The notes under the pieces were generated by a model. The model saw only the letters and a program-made list of their open reading frames with translations. It was not told where the DNA came from and made no database searches. From NCBI RefSeq assembly GCF_000373245.1, contig NZ_KB890740.1, forward strand, positions 228 to 64,227: a DNA stretch of 64,000 nucleotides, read 5' to 3'. The DNA is from Echinicola pacifica DSM 19836 (lineage in GTDB: Bacteria; Bacteroidota; Bacteroidia; Cytophagales; Cyclobacteriaceae). Below, one piece after another: positions 35,961-44,344 of the stretch (positions are counted from its first letter, which is position 1; each line of letters opens with the position of its first letter). The position numbers and the translations under genes were made by a program.

Positions 35961-36051
35961 ATAATTCACGAGAAATGAAACCCGGGCACTCTGCCTTTCC
36001 CATGAATTATGAAAGGCAAGAGGCGAAGCCGTCATTACTTCGTGAAATTAT
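35961..36051. repeat. Long imperfect palindrome downstream of DUF4861 gene
   Basis: ATAATTCACGAGAAATGA (35961-35978) pairs imperfectly with TCATTACTTCGTGAAATTAT (36032-36051); inside, TGCCTTTC (35992-35999) and GAAAGGCA (36011-36018) form a perfect 8-bp stem with an 11-nt loop. This is a large cruciform-capable structure of about 91 bp between the DUF4861 stop and the kduI promoter. It is unlike the MITE repeats at 3.9 and 37.5 kb. Confidence 0.6.
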
Positions 36052-36093
36052 CCTCATCTGGACTATATAAATAGGATACTTCTACCCTTTTCA

Positions 36094-37329
36094 TTATTTG
36101 ATGCTCACCACTAGCGGGTTTTGCAAGGACTGAGAGAAGTCTCTCAGGTAAGCATCCCATTCGGCGACTGAGCTATACTGCCCGCTTTTCTTCCAGCCAA
36201 ATCCAGCATAATAGCTTATACTTCCGTCTGACGGGCTAGCGAGTACGAGCAATTGGCTACCATCGCGGTAATCTACTCTATGGTCTATGGATTTCTGCAC
36301 CTGGTCGGGGCTGATCACGATACCCAAGCCAAGCTCACTCTTATCCATCGGCTCCCAATAGCGATAGATACCCGCTTCATCATTCAACATTACCTGTCCT
36401 TCCTTATTGTGAAGGGTGATTCCAGTAGTAATATTTGGTATTTTCTGGTCACTGTGGAAGGTGGACACATGGTGAGTCATATTACTGCCTAGGTCCAGAC
36501 TAATCGTTTTGACTTCTGATACCATCTGCCCATTGGCTTCCCATGGCGCATAAGTGAGCTCAAATAGGGTGCGGATCGGCCCAACGGCGATGCGTTTATA
36601 ACTGACAAAATTTCGGGAAGTATAAAGGGAGTCATTAGCCCACAGTCCTGTACCTCCAATGCCTCGGCTGGATCCCACGTGGTAGGGATCGTGACCTTCG
36701 CCGGTATCGATATGATAAGCCCCTTTTTTCTCATCATTTTCCTTATACCATTTGTCAATAATCGGATAATCCACCCGTTTTAGCCAGCAGTCCATTCCGC
36801 TGGAAAGAGTGCCATCGGGAAGTTTTTGTTCTATTCTACGTTGGGCATCCGGGCCATAGGTCCTGAAAGCGACACGGTCATTTTCCCAAGTATAATCATC
36901 CGTTCGCTCAGGCACAAACCGCGAAAAAGTCTGCTGCTCGGAACTTGCTGGCTCCTCCCCTTCTGCCAGAGGTCTGACTGAATACTGAGCTTCCTGGCCA
37001 GCAGCAAGGTTCACTTGAAAAAGCCACTGATCCATTTTTTGGTCACTGTCCAGATCCACCCATTGGCTTAAGAGCACCTTGCCTGATTCATCAATAAGGG
37101 CCAGCTTCTCAGCACCGTATTGATCTATAAGGCTCCGAAAGTCATCTGCGTTCAATTCTACGGTAGCCATTTTTCTAGCCACCTCAGCAGGGTTTTTGAC
37201 GTTTATTGTGATCTGATCTGTAGAGGATTGGCAAGCGGTCGTGGCAAGTAAAATCCCTGAAAAGCCCATTGCTCCAGCAGTCCTAAGGCGATTGAGGAGT
37301 GAAGAGGGCCTGATTTTAATCGACTTCAT
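36094..37329 (-). CDS. DUF4861 family lipoprotein
   Basis: About 411 residues from the chosen start. MKSIKIRPSSLLNRLRTAGA opens a long signal region, and the lipobox is ATTAC (Cys about residue 33). The body matches the DUF4861 family: FVPERTDDYTWENDRVAFRTYGPDAQ, KGAYHIDTGEGHDPYHVGSSRG, YAPWEA and FHSDQKIPNITTGI. Family genes are frequent in polysaccharide loci that also encode KduI/KduD and unsaturated glucuronyl hydrolases; the activity is not established. The start at 37329 (Met 12 of the longest frame) was chosen because the signal begins there. Its neighbours support a role in uronate polymers. Confidence 0.85.
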   Translation of the reverse strand: MKSIKIRPSSLLNRLRTAGAMGFSGILLATTACQSSTDQITINVKNPAEVARKMATVELNADDFRSLIDQYGAEKLALIDESGKVLLSQWVDLDSDQKMDQWLFQVNLAAGQEAQYSVRPLAEGEEPASSEQQTFSRFVPERTDDYTWENDRVAFRTYGPDAQRRIEQKLPDGTLSSGMDCWLKRVDYPIIDKWYKENDEKKGAYHIDTGEGHDPYHVGSSRGIGGTGLWANDSLYTSRNFVSYKRIAVGPIRTLFELTYAPWEANGQMVSEVKTISLDLGSNMTHHVSTFHSDQKIPNITTGITLHNKEGQVMLNDEAGIYRYWEPMDKSELGLGIVISPDQVQKSIDHRVDYRDGSQLLVLASPSDGSISYYAGFGWKKSGQYSSVAEWDAYLRDFSQSLQNPLVVSIK

Positions 37330-37851
37330 AAAAATAATTTGGTTTAATTGATGGAAAATCACATTCTTCCTCTAAAGTACTGCCTATCCTGCCAATTCCC
37401 CAATAAGCAAGTGCAAAAAATAAGCATTCGGCAAATATTGATGGGTTTATGAAATACCCCTATGGTTCAACCCGCAATAGGCATTAGGAATTATAAGGTG
37501 GGGTGAAACCACAGTAAAATCAGCCGGTTTGAAGATAGAAGCGTAGCGCTGCTAGGATGAAATCGAAAACAGCAGCAAAGCGACTGCTTGTGAAGATGTT
37601 TCAATCCATAATAAATAGGTCAATGCCTAATTCGCCTTCACTACAAATAATATCCAATGGGCAGCATTTAAGCACAAGGAAACCTCCTAAAGGGTCAAGC
37701 TAAAGCCATCTAGGGAGTAAGAATGAACAGACGTTTCCCTATTATGAACAAATAAAAACTATCAAAGCCTGTGATTTTTATCTAGTTTAAATTAATTTTT
37801 ACCATTGAATAGTTAAACCGTAAACCTACAGTAAACCTAAGTCTAATTACT
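37330..37851. other. Divergent region DUF4861 / Gfo oxidoreductase
   Basis: About 520 bp holding MITE copy B (37471-37635) and three TAAACC repeats (37814, 37821, 37832) close to the oxidoreductase start. No gene was seen. Confidence 0.4.
37471..37635 (+). repeat. MITE-like dispersed repeat, copy B
   Basis: Aligns with the reverse complement of 3828-3994 along its whole length (see there). Ends are TAGGCATT (left, about 37479) and AATGCCTA (right, about 37622), i.e. terminal inverted repeats. The central GAAATCGAAAACAGCAGC and AAGCGACTG core is shared with copy A. It sits between two divergent carbohydrate genes. Confidence 0.7.
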
Positions 37852-39213
37852 ATGCCCAAAAACACCTTCAACCGCCGGCACTTTATCAAAGGCACGGCTG
37901 CCGGACTAACCTTAGCTTCCTTTGGAGCTTTTAACCTTAGCCTGGCAGAAAACCAAAAATCCTATCGTGTAGCCTTGATCGGCACGGGTTGGTATGGAAA
38001 GAGTGATCTTTTCCGCTTGATCCAAGTGGCCCCAGTGGAGGTGGTAGCCCTATGTGATGTGGATAGAAAACGCCTCAGGGAGGCTGGAGAACTGGTAAGT
38101 CAAAGGCAGGCTTCCGGGGCTAAGCCCAAGCTTTACGCAGATTACCAGGAGATGCTGGACGAAAATGAGCTCGATATTGTGCTAATAGGGACTCCTGATC
38201 ATTGGCATGCCTTGCAGGCTATTGCCAGCATAAAAGCGGGGGCTCACCTCTATCTTCAGAAACCAATCAGCGTCGATGTACTCGAGGGAGAAGCGATCCT
38301 CGCAACCGCCCGGAAGCATAAGGCCGTGGTCCAGGTGGGCACCCAACGGAAGAGCACCCCACACCTAATAGAAGCCAAAAAAGAGATTGTTGATAAGGGT
38401 TTATTGGGAAAAATCTCCCATGTGGAAATGTGCTGCTACTATCATATGCGTGCCAATGGTAATCCTGCGGAGCAGCCTGTACCTGATTTTCTCGATTATG
38501 AAAACTGGACGGGTCCTGCCCCTTTGCGCCCCTATGATAAGCTCCCGCACGGGAGTTGGTGGCGTACATTCATGGCCTATGGCAATGGAATAATGGGCGA
38601 TATGTGCGTCCATATGTTTGATACGGTGCGCTGGATGCTAGACCTGGGATGGCCCCAAAGAATCAGCTCCACAGGTGGCATTTATGTCCAAAAAGAGGGT
38701 AAATCCACCATTGCCGATACCCAAACCGCTATTTTCGAATATAATGAACTCAACTGCGTCTGGCAACACCGCTCCTGGGGAACAGCCGATGACCCCGAAT
38801 ACCCATGGGCTTTCATCTTATATGGTGAAAAAGGCACCCTCAAAGCCAGCGTCATGAAGTATGATTTTATCCCGCAGGGAGAAGGGGAAGCAATCCATGG
38901 AGAGGTGGTTTATGAACGAGAAAAATACCCCGAAGACCTTACCGAGGAGCGCATTGAGCTCCATGCCGCTCCGGCCACCAGAAATCATATGCTGGACTTT
39001 CTACAGTCCATCGACCAAAAATCTAGGCCGGTAGCCGATATTGAGGAAGGTCATATTTCCTCTGCCTCTTGCATCTTAGCCAATATGTCCATGGCCCTGG
39101 GCCGGCCTTTGATCTATGATCCTGACAAAAAAGAAATTAGCGGAGACCCTGAAGCCACCGCATTGCTAAAAAGAACCTATAGGGAGGGATGGGAACATCC
39201 CTGGAATCAATAA
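37852..39213 (+). CDS. Gfo/Idh/MocA family oxidoreductase with Tat signal
   Basis: 453 residues. The N-terminus carries a twin-arginine signal (RRHFIKGTAAG, residues 8-18), so the protein is exported folded with its NAD(P). The Rossmann motif is ALIGTGWYGKSD (residues 41-52), and the EKP-like catalytic motif is LQKPISVD (K137-P138). Tat-type Gfo/Idh/MocA proteins are common in Bacteroidota sugar loci as dehydrogenases or glycosidases acting through NAD redox cycling; the substrate is unknown. Three TAAACC repeats lie within 40 bp upstream of the start. Transcribed alone with a terminator at 39289. Confidence 0.92.
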   Translation: MPKNTFNRRHFIKGTAAGLTLASFGAFNLSLAENQKSYRVALIGTGWYGKSDLFRLIQVAPVEVVALCDVDRKRLREAGELVSQRQASGAKPKLYADYQEMLDENELDIVLIGTPDHWHALQAIASIKAGAHLYLQKPISVDVLEGEAILATARKHKAVVQVGTQRKSTPHLIEAKKEIVDKGLLGKISHVEMCCYYHMRANGNPAEQPVPDFLDYENWTGPAPLRPYDKLPHGSWWRTFMAYGNGIMGDMCVHMFDTVRWMLDLGWPQRISSTGGIYVQKEGKSTIADTQTAIFEYNELNCVWQHRSWGTADDPEYPWAFILYGEKGTLKASVMKYDFIPQGEGEAIHGEVVYEREKYPEDLTEERIELHAAPATRNHMLDFLQSIDQKSRPVADIEEGHISSASCILANMSMALGRPLIYDPDKKEISGDPEATALLKRTYREGWEHPWNQ

Positions 39214-39288
39214 GGGAGCAAAGTAAAATATAAAACTAAGGACCTAAATCGCCTTTCAGACAATTTCTCTATTGATCGACAAAATGTC

Positions 39289-39333
39289 AAACAGATAAGC
39301 ACCGGATATATTCCCTGCTTATCTGTTTTTTTT
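39289..39333 (+). terminator. Rho-independent terminator of the Gfo oxidoreductase gene
   Basis: AACAGATAAGCA ... TGCTTATCTGTT followed by a T-run to 39333, 76 bp after the stop codon. Confidence 0.9.
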
Positions 39334-39478
39334 GTTAGAGGCTCATTATAATAAGTAGAGTTATTCCTAATTGAGGAAACTTAAGCCAGCCACCTTTTCC
39401 CATTCGCCTCATTATAACTTGTCGCAAGAAATTTCGGAAGTACTAAGAAACTGGAATGCACCACATTTTTCTCCTGTT

Positions 39479-40843
39479 TTAGTCGGCGATTTTAATTTCC
39501 ATGATGGATGCAGCTGGGGTAAAACTTTCCACATGTCTCTGATATTCCTTTTGTATTTCTAGCAGCTGCTCAGGGTATTGATCGCTCACATTATACTTTT
39601 CGGAAGGGTCCGCCTCCATATTATACAGCAAGGGTGTTTCATGCCTCTTGGCTGGCTCCGCGCTATAAGAAGGTCTAGTAGTAAAATGGGCTTTCCAAGG
39701 ACCTTTCCGGATCGCGTACAATTCACTTCTATGATAATAATAGACAAATTCCCTCACCGCTTGCTCCTGACCGCTTAGCACAGGCATCAGATCCACCCCA
39801 TCGAGGACCTTGCCTTTAGGTAAAGGAATTCCCGCCAACCGGGCAAATGTGGGTAATAGGTCCATGGTGGTGCCTAATGCCTCGGTACTTCCTTTGGCAG
39901 GAATGGTCCCTGGCCACCAGAAGATCCCAGGAACACGCATACCTCCTTCATAGGTGGAGCCTTTGCCTTCAAATAATAAACCTGAAGAGCCACCCTCCTC
40001 TTTTTGGCTCAGCCAGGGGCCATTGTCACTAGTGAATATCACCAAGGTAGAATCATCAATCCCTAGATCCTTCAGCTCCTTTAATATCTCCCCCACACTC
40101 CAATCGAGCTCAGACACCACATCTCCATATAAGCCTCTCCTACTCTTACCCACAAAATCCTCAGAAGCATATAATGGGACATGGGGGAAATTGCTGGGAT
40201 AATAGAGGAAAAAGGGCTCCTCCTTATTTTCTCTTATAAACTTAACCGCTTCCTCTGTATATCGCTTGGTGAGTGTTTCCTGCTGAATGCCTCGCTCAAT
40301 GACCTCTTCATTTCTATACAATGGAAAAGGTGGCAACTTAGGGTTGCTGGCGGGTCTCATATCATTGGAATAGGGTGTCCCAAAGAAATAATCGAAGCCA
40401 TGGGTATTGGGCATAAATTCCGGAAGATGACCCAGATGCCATTTCCCAATCATCCCTGTCGAATAGCCGGCTTCCTTCAAAAGGCTGGCAATGGTAACCT
40501 CCGAGTGGGGCAAGCCAGCACCCGAATCAGGAAATAAGACTCCCCGGCCTTCCCCAGCCATGCCAAAGCGAATTGGCAAGCGCCCCGTCAATAAAGCCGC
40601 CCGACTGGGAGTACAGACATCCGCGCCCACATAGAACTGCGTAAAACGCATCCCCTCAGCCGCCATCTGATCCAGATATGGTGTCTGAATGGTCGGATGA
40701 CCATAACAGCCCAAATCGCCATAGCCCAAGTCATCTGCAAAAATGACAATGATATTAGGCTTGGAATTTTTCTGACCATAGCTGGGTAAGCTAAGCAGTA
40801 TTAAAAAGGTAAAAATGCAGATGGGGAAACTAAGGTTTTTCAT
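39479..40843 (-). CDS. Arylsulfatase-like sulfatase (S1 family)
   Basis: About 454 residues with a signal peptide (MKNLSFPICIFTFLILLSLP; start Met 16 of the longest frame, ATG at 40843). The sulfatase motif C77-T-P-S-R81 contains the Cys to be turned into formylglycine, and the metal site starts with FADDLGYGDLGCYGHP. Further S1 signatures: GKWHLGHLPEF, PFFLYYPSNFPH and FTSDNGPW. The enzyme should remove sulfate esters from polysaccharide or oligosaccharide in the periplasm. It needs an anaerobic sulfatase-maturating enzyme encoded elsewhere. With GH78, kduI and kduD in the window it fits a sulfated rhamnose/uronate polymer. Confidence 0.93.
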   Translation of the reverse strand: MKNLSFPICIFTFLILLSLPSYGQKNSKPNIIVIFADDLGYGDLGCYGHPTIQTPYLDQMAAEGMRFTQFYVGADVCTPSRAALLTGRLPIRFGMAGEGRGVLFPDSGAGLPHSEVTIASLLKEAGYSTGMIGKWHLGHLPEFMPNTHGFDYFFGTPYSNDMRPASNPKLPPFPLYRNEEVIERGIQQETLTKRYTEEAVKFIRENKEEPFFLYYPSNFPHVPLYASEDFVGKSRRGLYGDVVSELDWSVGEILKELKDLGIDDSTLVIFTSDNGPWLSQKEEGGSSGLLFEGKGSTYEGGMRVPGIFWWPGTIPAKGSTEALGTTMDLLPTFARLAGIPLPKGKVLDGVDLMPVLSGQEQAVREFVYYYHRSELYAIRKGPWKAHFTTRPSYSAEPAKRHETPLLYNMEADPSEKYNVSDQYPEQLLEIQKEYQRHVESFTPAASIMEIKIAD

Positions 40844-41090
40844 TAAGGTATAGGTTATTCGACTTTTATCAAATCGGTTTATCTTCAATTATGGTACTCT
40901 ATTCTTGTCTATAATACCATTTCAAACCTTTAAATTAGCTAAAACCTTTCATTGAACACCCTTAGGCCTGCTTTTATTAAGCCATAAATGCTCGGAGGGA
41001 AGAATCCATTAAATTCCTCCTCAACAATAATGGTTTCTGCAAAGACTTATTTATTTTTACCACTTCATAATTTACCAAACACCAATTTTT

Positions 41091-41372
41091 ATGACCCTAG
41101 ACGAGTTTAAAGCAAGCCTTTCCGATCCGAAAGCACCAAAACTTAGCCTCGCACTCCAAGCGCTGTGGCATGATGGCAAGGGAGACTGGACTCAAGCCCA
41201 CGATCTGGTCAATGACCTTACCGACAAGGATTCAGCTTATGTGCATGCCTATCTCCATCGTAAAGAAGGCGATGAATGGAACGCCTCCTATTGGTACAAA
41301 AACGCTGGTAAACCCAAGCCTTCCAAAAGCCTAGATGCCGAGTGGGAAGATTTGGTGAGCTACTTTTTATAG
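41091..41372 (+). CDS. Small conserved protein of unknown function
   Basis: 93 residues, acidic, no signal or membrane segment. The pattern MTLDEFKASLSDPKAPKLSL, LQALWHDGKGDWTQAHDLVN, DSAYVHAYLHRKEGDEWNAS and YWYKNAGKP matches a family of small proteins found across many bacteria, without assigned function. The repeated helix-turn-helix pattern with W and AHA/AYLHRK is TPR-like. Monocistronic. Confidence 0.8.
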   Translation: MTLDEFKASLSDPKAPKLSLALQALWHDGKGDWTQAHDLVNDLTDKDSAYVHAYLHRKEGDEWNASYWYKNAGKPKPSKSLDAEWEDLVSYFL

Positions 41373-41579
41373 GTTTTTGGCCAGTATTTTTATGCCAAAA
41401 CTCTCAAAAAACCCGCTTTCTCGCTACTATTTTCTACTGATAAATAACTAAAATCAGTATATTAATCGAAACCCTAATCCTTTTATTTTGTGTTTTTAGT
41501 GCTAGCGCACTAAAATAACTAGATCCATAAAATTCAAAAACCCCTCTAATTCTTAAACTAGGCCATAAAACCTAAATAC

Positions 41580-41593
41580 ATGACGTAAGTCAT
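41580..41593. promoter_or_regulatory. Candidate FNR/CRP-type operator 1 of hemN
   Basis: ATGACGTAAGTCAT, a palindrome with the TGA-N6-TCA spacing of CRP/FNR-family sites. Its centre is about 22 bp upstream of a second site of the same pattern and about -64 from the predicted start site. Confidence 0.6.
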
Positions 41594-41601
41594 AAAACGG
41601 A

Positions 41602-41615
41602 ATGATTCAAGTCAC
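41602..41615. promoter_or_regulatory. Candidate FNR/CRP-type operator 2 of hemN
   Basis: ATGATTCAAGTCAC, a near-palindrome with TGA-N6-TCA. Its centre is about -42 from the predicted transcription start, the usual activator position of class II CRP/FNR promoters. Both sites are separated by two helical turns. Confidence 0.6.
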
Positions 41616-41638
41616 TCTTTATCCTTTGCGTACCTGCT

Positions 41639-41646
41639 ATTTTTGT
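41639..41646 (+). promoter_or_regulatory. hemN -7 box (TATTTTTG)
   Basis: Exact match to TAnnTTTG, 28 bp before the start codon. No TTTG -33 element is present at the normal distance, which fits an activator-dependent promoter using the operator pair just upstream. Confidence 0.55.
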
Positions 41647-41673
41647 TAGCAATACTGGTATAAAATAATAGCA

Positions 41674-43014
41674 ATGGCGGATTTGATTGAAAAGTACAAC
41701 CAACCTCTTCCGAGGTACACGAGTTATCCTTCCGTTTCCCTATGGGAAGACAATATAAAAGAGGGAGAATGGATAAAACTAGTCCGCAAGTCCTACGATG
41801 ATTTTGGTAACGAAGAGGGATTGAATTTACACCTGCACTTTCCATACTGTGAGAGTCTCTGTACCTATTGTGGATGCACCAAGCAGAACACCAGTGACCA
41901 TGGCAAGGAGATTTCCTATATAGAAGCATTGAAGAAGGAATGGGATGCTTACTTAAAGCACCTTCCAGAGAAGCCAAAACTGGCAAGCATCCATCTAGGT
42001 GGAGGCAGCCCAACGTTTTTCTCAGCGGAGCATCTCAAAGAGGTGATTTCTTATATACAAGCCACCAGTACTCCACTCAATGACGCTCAATATAGCCTCA
42101 AAGGCCATCCTAATACGACCAGTTATGAGCATTTATTAGCGCTTAGCGAATTAGGATTTAAGCGCATTAGCTTTGGCATTCAGGATTTTGATCCTAGTGT
42201 ACAGCAGGCGATTCACCGCATACAGCCATTCAAAACAGTTCGGGAAGCTTCCTATTTGGCAAGGCTTACGGGGTTTACGAGTATTAATTTCGACCTGATC
42301 TATGGACTGCCACATCAGACCCCTGAGAGCATCATCCATACCATGGAGCAAGTGGGAACCCTCCGACCAGAGCGAATTGCCTTTTACAGTTACGCCCATA
42401 TGCCCTCTTCATTTCCAGCACAAAAAAGGTATGAAAACCACCTTCCTCCTGGGGAGATGAAGCAATTGCTCTATAAGGTAGGCCGTAAAACCCTCCAAAG
42501 GCTAGGCTATCAGGAAATAGGAATGGATCACTTTGCCCTTCCTGTGGATGAACTTCTTAAGGCCAAACAGCAAGGAACCCTGCATCGAAATTTTATGGGA
42601 TCTACCACCCACAGCGCTCGCATGCTTTTAGGCTTGGGAAATAACGCAATAAGTGATATTCACTACGCTTATGCTCAGAATCCAAAAATGGTGGATGACT
42701 ATAAAAAGACGGTGATGGAAGGAAAATTCTCCCCTGGCAAAACTCATCTCCTGCATAATGAAGATCATGAAATCAGAAATATAATTCTAAAAATGATCTG
42801 TCTGGAAAAAGTAAAACTCAATGAAGGCCCTCTTTCCATGGACCTGATCAGGAGACTTCAGGATATGCAAAAAGACGGCATTATCACAATTAAGGATGGC
42901 TGGGTCGAATTAACGGCCATCGGAAAGCCTTACCTGAGAAATGTATGCGCCGCATTTGATAAGCGACTGCAGGAAGGGAAGACCAAAACCTATGTATTTA
43001 GCAGAGCTATCTAA
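41674..43014 (+). CDS. hemN: Oxygen-independent coproporphyrinogen III dehydrogenase
   Basis: 446 residues, radical SAM enzyme. The cluster motif is C59-E-S-L-C63-T-Y-C66-G-C68 (CX3CX2CXC), the form of true HemN; HemW lacks the fourth Cys. YNQPLPRYTSYPS at the N-terminus, LHLGGGSPTFFS, RISFGIQDFDPSVQQAIHRIQ and DLIYGLPHQT follow the HemN pattern. It decarboxylates coproporphyrinogen III to protoporphyrinogen IX without oxygen in haem synthesis. Upstream are two palindromic TGA-N6-TCA sites, so control by oxygen or redox state through a CRP/FNR-family regulator is likely. Monocistronic. Confidence 0.95.
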   Translation: MADLIEKYNQPLPRYTSYPSVSLWEDNIKEGEWIKLVRKSYDDFGNEEGLNLHLHFPYCESLCTYCGCTKQNTSDHGKEISYIEALKKEWDAYLKHLPEKPKLASIHLGGGSPTFFSAEHLKEVISYIQATSTPLNDAQYSLKGHPNTTSYEHLLALSELGFKRISFGIQDFDPSVQQAIHRIQPFKTVREASYLARLTGFTSINFDLIYGLPHQTPESIIHTMEQVGTLRPERIAFYSYAHMPSSFPAQKRYENHLPPGEMKQLLYKVGRKTLQRLGYQEIGMDHFALPVDELLKAKQQGTLHRNFMGSTTHSARMLLGLGNNAISDIHYAYAQNPKMVDDYKKTVMEGKFSPGKTHLLHNEDHEIRNIILKMICLEKVKLNEGPLSMDLIRRLQDMQKDGIITIKDGWVELTAIGKPYLRNVCAAFDKRLQEGKTKTYVFSRAI

Positions 43015-43258
43015 GCAAAGGAATGGGGAAGAAAAAAATCTTCTCTCCTATAATTCTTCTTAAATAAAATCCACCGAAAATGGCCAAGGCAAAAAATACA
43101 TTCCTGGCCTTACCCCCCGGTACAAAAATTATAATTAGCTGATATTAGGCTTTTCTTTTCATTAAATGATCCTCTAGACAAAATGTCTTTGATCGGCAAT
43201 ATTCTGTCTAGAACTAAAGTCAGTAAAGAGTTTAAAAGTTGGTGTATTTTTATGTGCA

Positions 43259-43297
43259 GGGATCAGATTACCATTGGTATTTTGATCCCTTTTTTTA
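43259..43297 (+). terminator. Rho-independent terminator
   Basis: GGGATCA ... TGATCCC with the small palindrome ACCATTGGT in the loop and eight T behind. It lies 245 bp after hemN, a long distance, so the transcript carries a long 3' region or a separate small RNA ends here. Confidence 0.75.
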
Positions 43298-43589
43298 TCC
43301 TCCCTTTACAGACGAAGTGATTCCTCCACATCTAGAGCGCAATTATCGCCTCCTTCTTGTAAAGTGGAAATCTAAAAGAAAATTTAAGTCGAAGCGTTAA
43401 AGCTACTTGAGGTTCAGGTACCTATTATCTGAATATTAAAATTCATTTGTTTTTCTCCTCATAAACAAGCCTTAAAGAGGGCATATTTACCATTGAAATG
43501 GCGATTCATAGTATAATTTATAAGCTCACATCAAGCTATTTTGTATTAGTTAATTTTAGAAAATACCTTTTTCATTTAAATTTTTAGGC

Positions 43590-43597
43590 TAATTTTG
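43590..43597 (+). promoter_or_regulatory. Candidate -7 box abutting a start codon (TAATTTTG)
   Basis: Exact match to TAnnTTTG, ending 1 bp before the ATG at 43599. If used, transcription would start near 43602 and the first full ATG would be at 43605, giving a leaderless mRNA. Confidence 0.35.
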
Positions 43598-43598
43598 C

Positions 43599-43985
43599 AT
43601 GCAAATGCTCAAATCCATCATTTACATATGGCTATCTATGATCATTGTGCTCAACAGCATGGTGTTTTCGGTCATTAAGATGGATTATGCCATGAACAAG
43701 CAGTATATCATTGATAATTTCTGCGTCAATCAAGACAAGCCAGAAATGCATTGTGATGGGAAGTGTTTCTTAATGGAGAAGCTCAACGAGGCAAAACAGC
43801 AGCAAGAAGATCAACCTGGAAGTATCGATTTCAGTCGTGACTTTGGACTTTTTATCCTTCAGGAAAACACCATAGGATTTATATCCAACCATTTGATTAC
43901 CTATATCCATCAGTCCCCTTACGCTCCATCTATCCTTAATAAGGCCAGCATGGACATTTTTCACCCACCTCGTTTTTATTCTTAA
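43599..43985 (+). CDS. Small CX9CX3C membrane protein (island gene 1)
   Basis: 128 residues (126 from the Met at 43605). One N-terminal transmembrane helix (about 6-26) is followed by a conserved core MDYAMNKQYIIDNFCVNQDK with Cys at 42, 52 and 56 (CX9CX3C, in DKPEMHCDGKCFL), then a low-complexity stretch of Q and E and a C-terminus with His (HQSPYAPS, FHPPRFYS). It shares the CX9CX3C spacing and flanking residues with the protein at 48388. Related small proteins occur in Bacteroidota near metal-uptake and haem genes. A metal-relay or thiol role is inferred; function is unknown. Confidence 0.6.
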   Translation: MQMLKSIIYIWLSMIIVLNSMVFSVIKMDYAMNKQYIIDNFCVNQDKPEMHCDGKCFLMEKLNEAKQQQEDQPGSIDFSRDFGLFILQENTIGFISNHLITYIHQSPYAPSILNKASMDIFHPPRFYS

Positions 43986-44344
43986 TCCTTTTTTCTTTTC
44001 CTAAAATAGTCCTTCTAGTCCCATTGGGATTGGTTTGCGGCAGTTTATGGAATTCATTATCGATAGTATAGGGATTTTCTATTCTTCTGATCACTATCTC
44101 CACTATTCATTTCAGGCATAGCCTCATGAGTCCCGTTTCGTCTTTTCGGAAGCAGTTTGGGTACTTATATAGTCTATAGCGCTTCAATGAAAGGAGGTCT
44201 AGCGTCACTTGCTATGATCCGCATGCTTCATAAGTATTTTACAGGATCAATGGATTGCTAGTTCGCAAATCTCCAAAACCCACTATAAGGGGCGTTTTGG
44301 AGGTGATTAGAGTTGGTTTTCCCCTATATATTATACCTATAATT
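43986..44344. other. Leader region of the MbnH/MbnP-like operon
   Basis: About 359 bp before the first di-heme gene. A short hairpin TCCCATTGGGA lies near 44018, and GATCC ... GGATC occurs around 44216-44249. Probably holds the operon promoter; no exact -7 box found. Confidence 0.35.

Larger units (their letters stand above)
35758..36093. other. Intergenic region with kduI promoter and palindrome
   Basis: Besides the promoter and hairpin features listed here, nothing else was seen in this 336-bp region between DUF4861 (3' end) and kduI (5' end). Confidence 0.4.
41373..41673. other. Upstream region of hemN with operator pair and promoter
   Basis: Carries the hemN operators and promoter listed separately. 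A stem TTTTGGC/GCCAAAA occurs at about 41376-41399 downstream of the small gene, but lacks a T-run and is not called as a terminator. Confidence 0.4.
43015..43598. other. Intergenic region downstream of hemN
   Basis: About 585 bp. It contains a long-range inverted repeat TCTAGACA/TGTCTAGA (43173-43180 and 43205-43212) and the terminator at 43259-43297, which may belong to the hemN transcript or to an unrecognised small RNA. No gene was seen. Confidence 0.4.
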
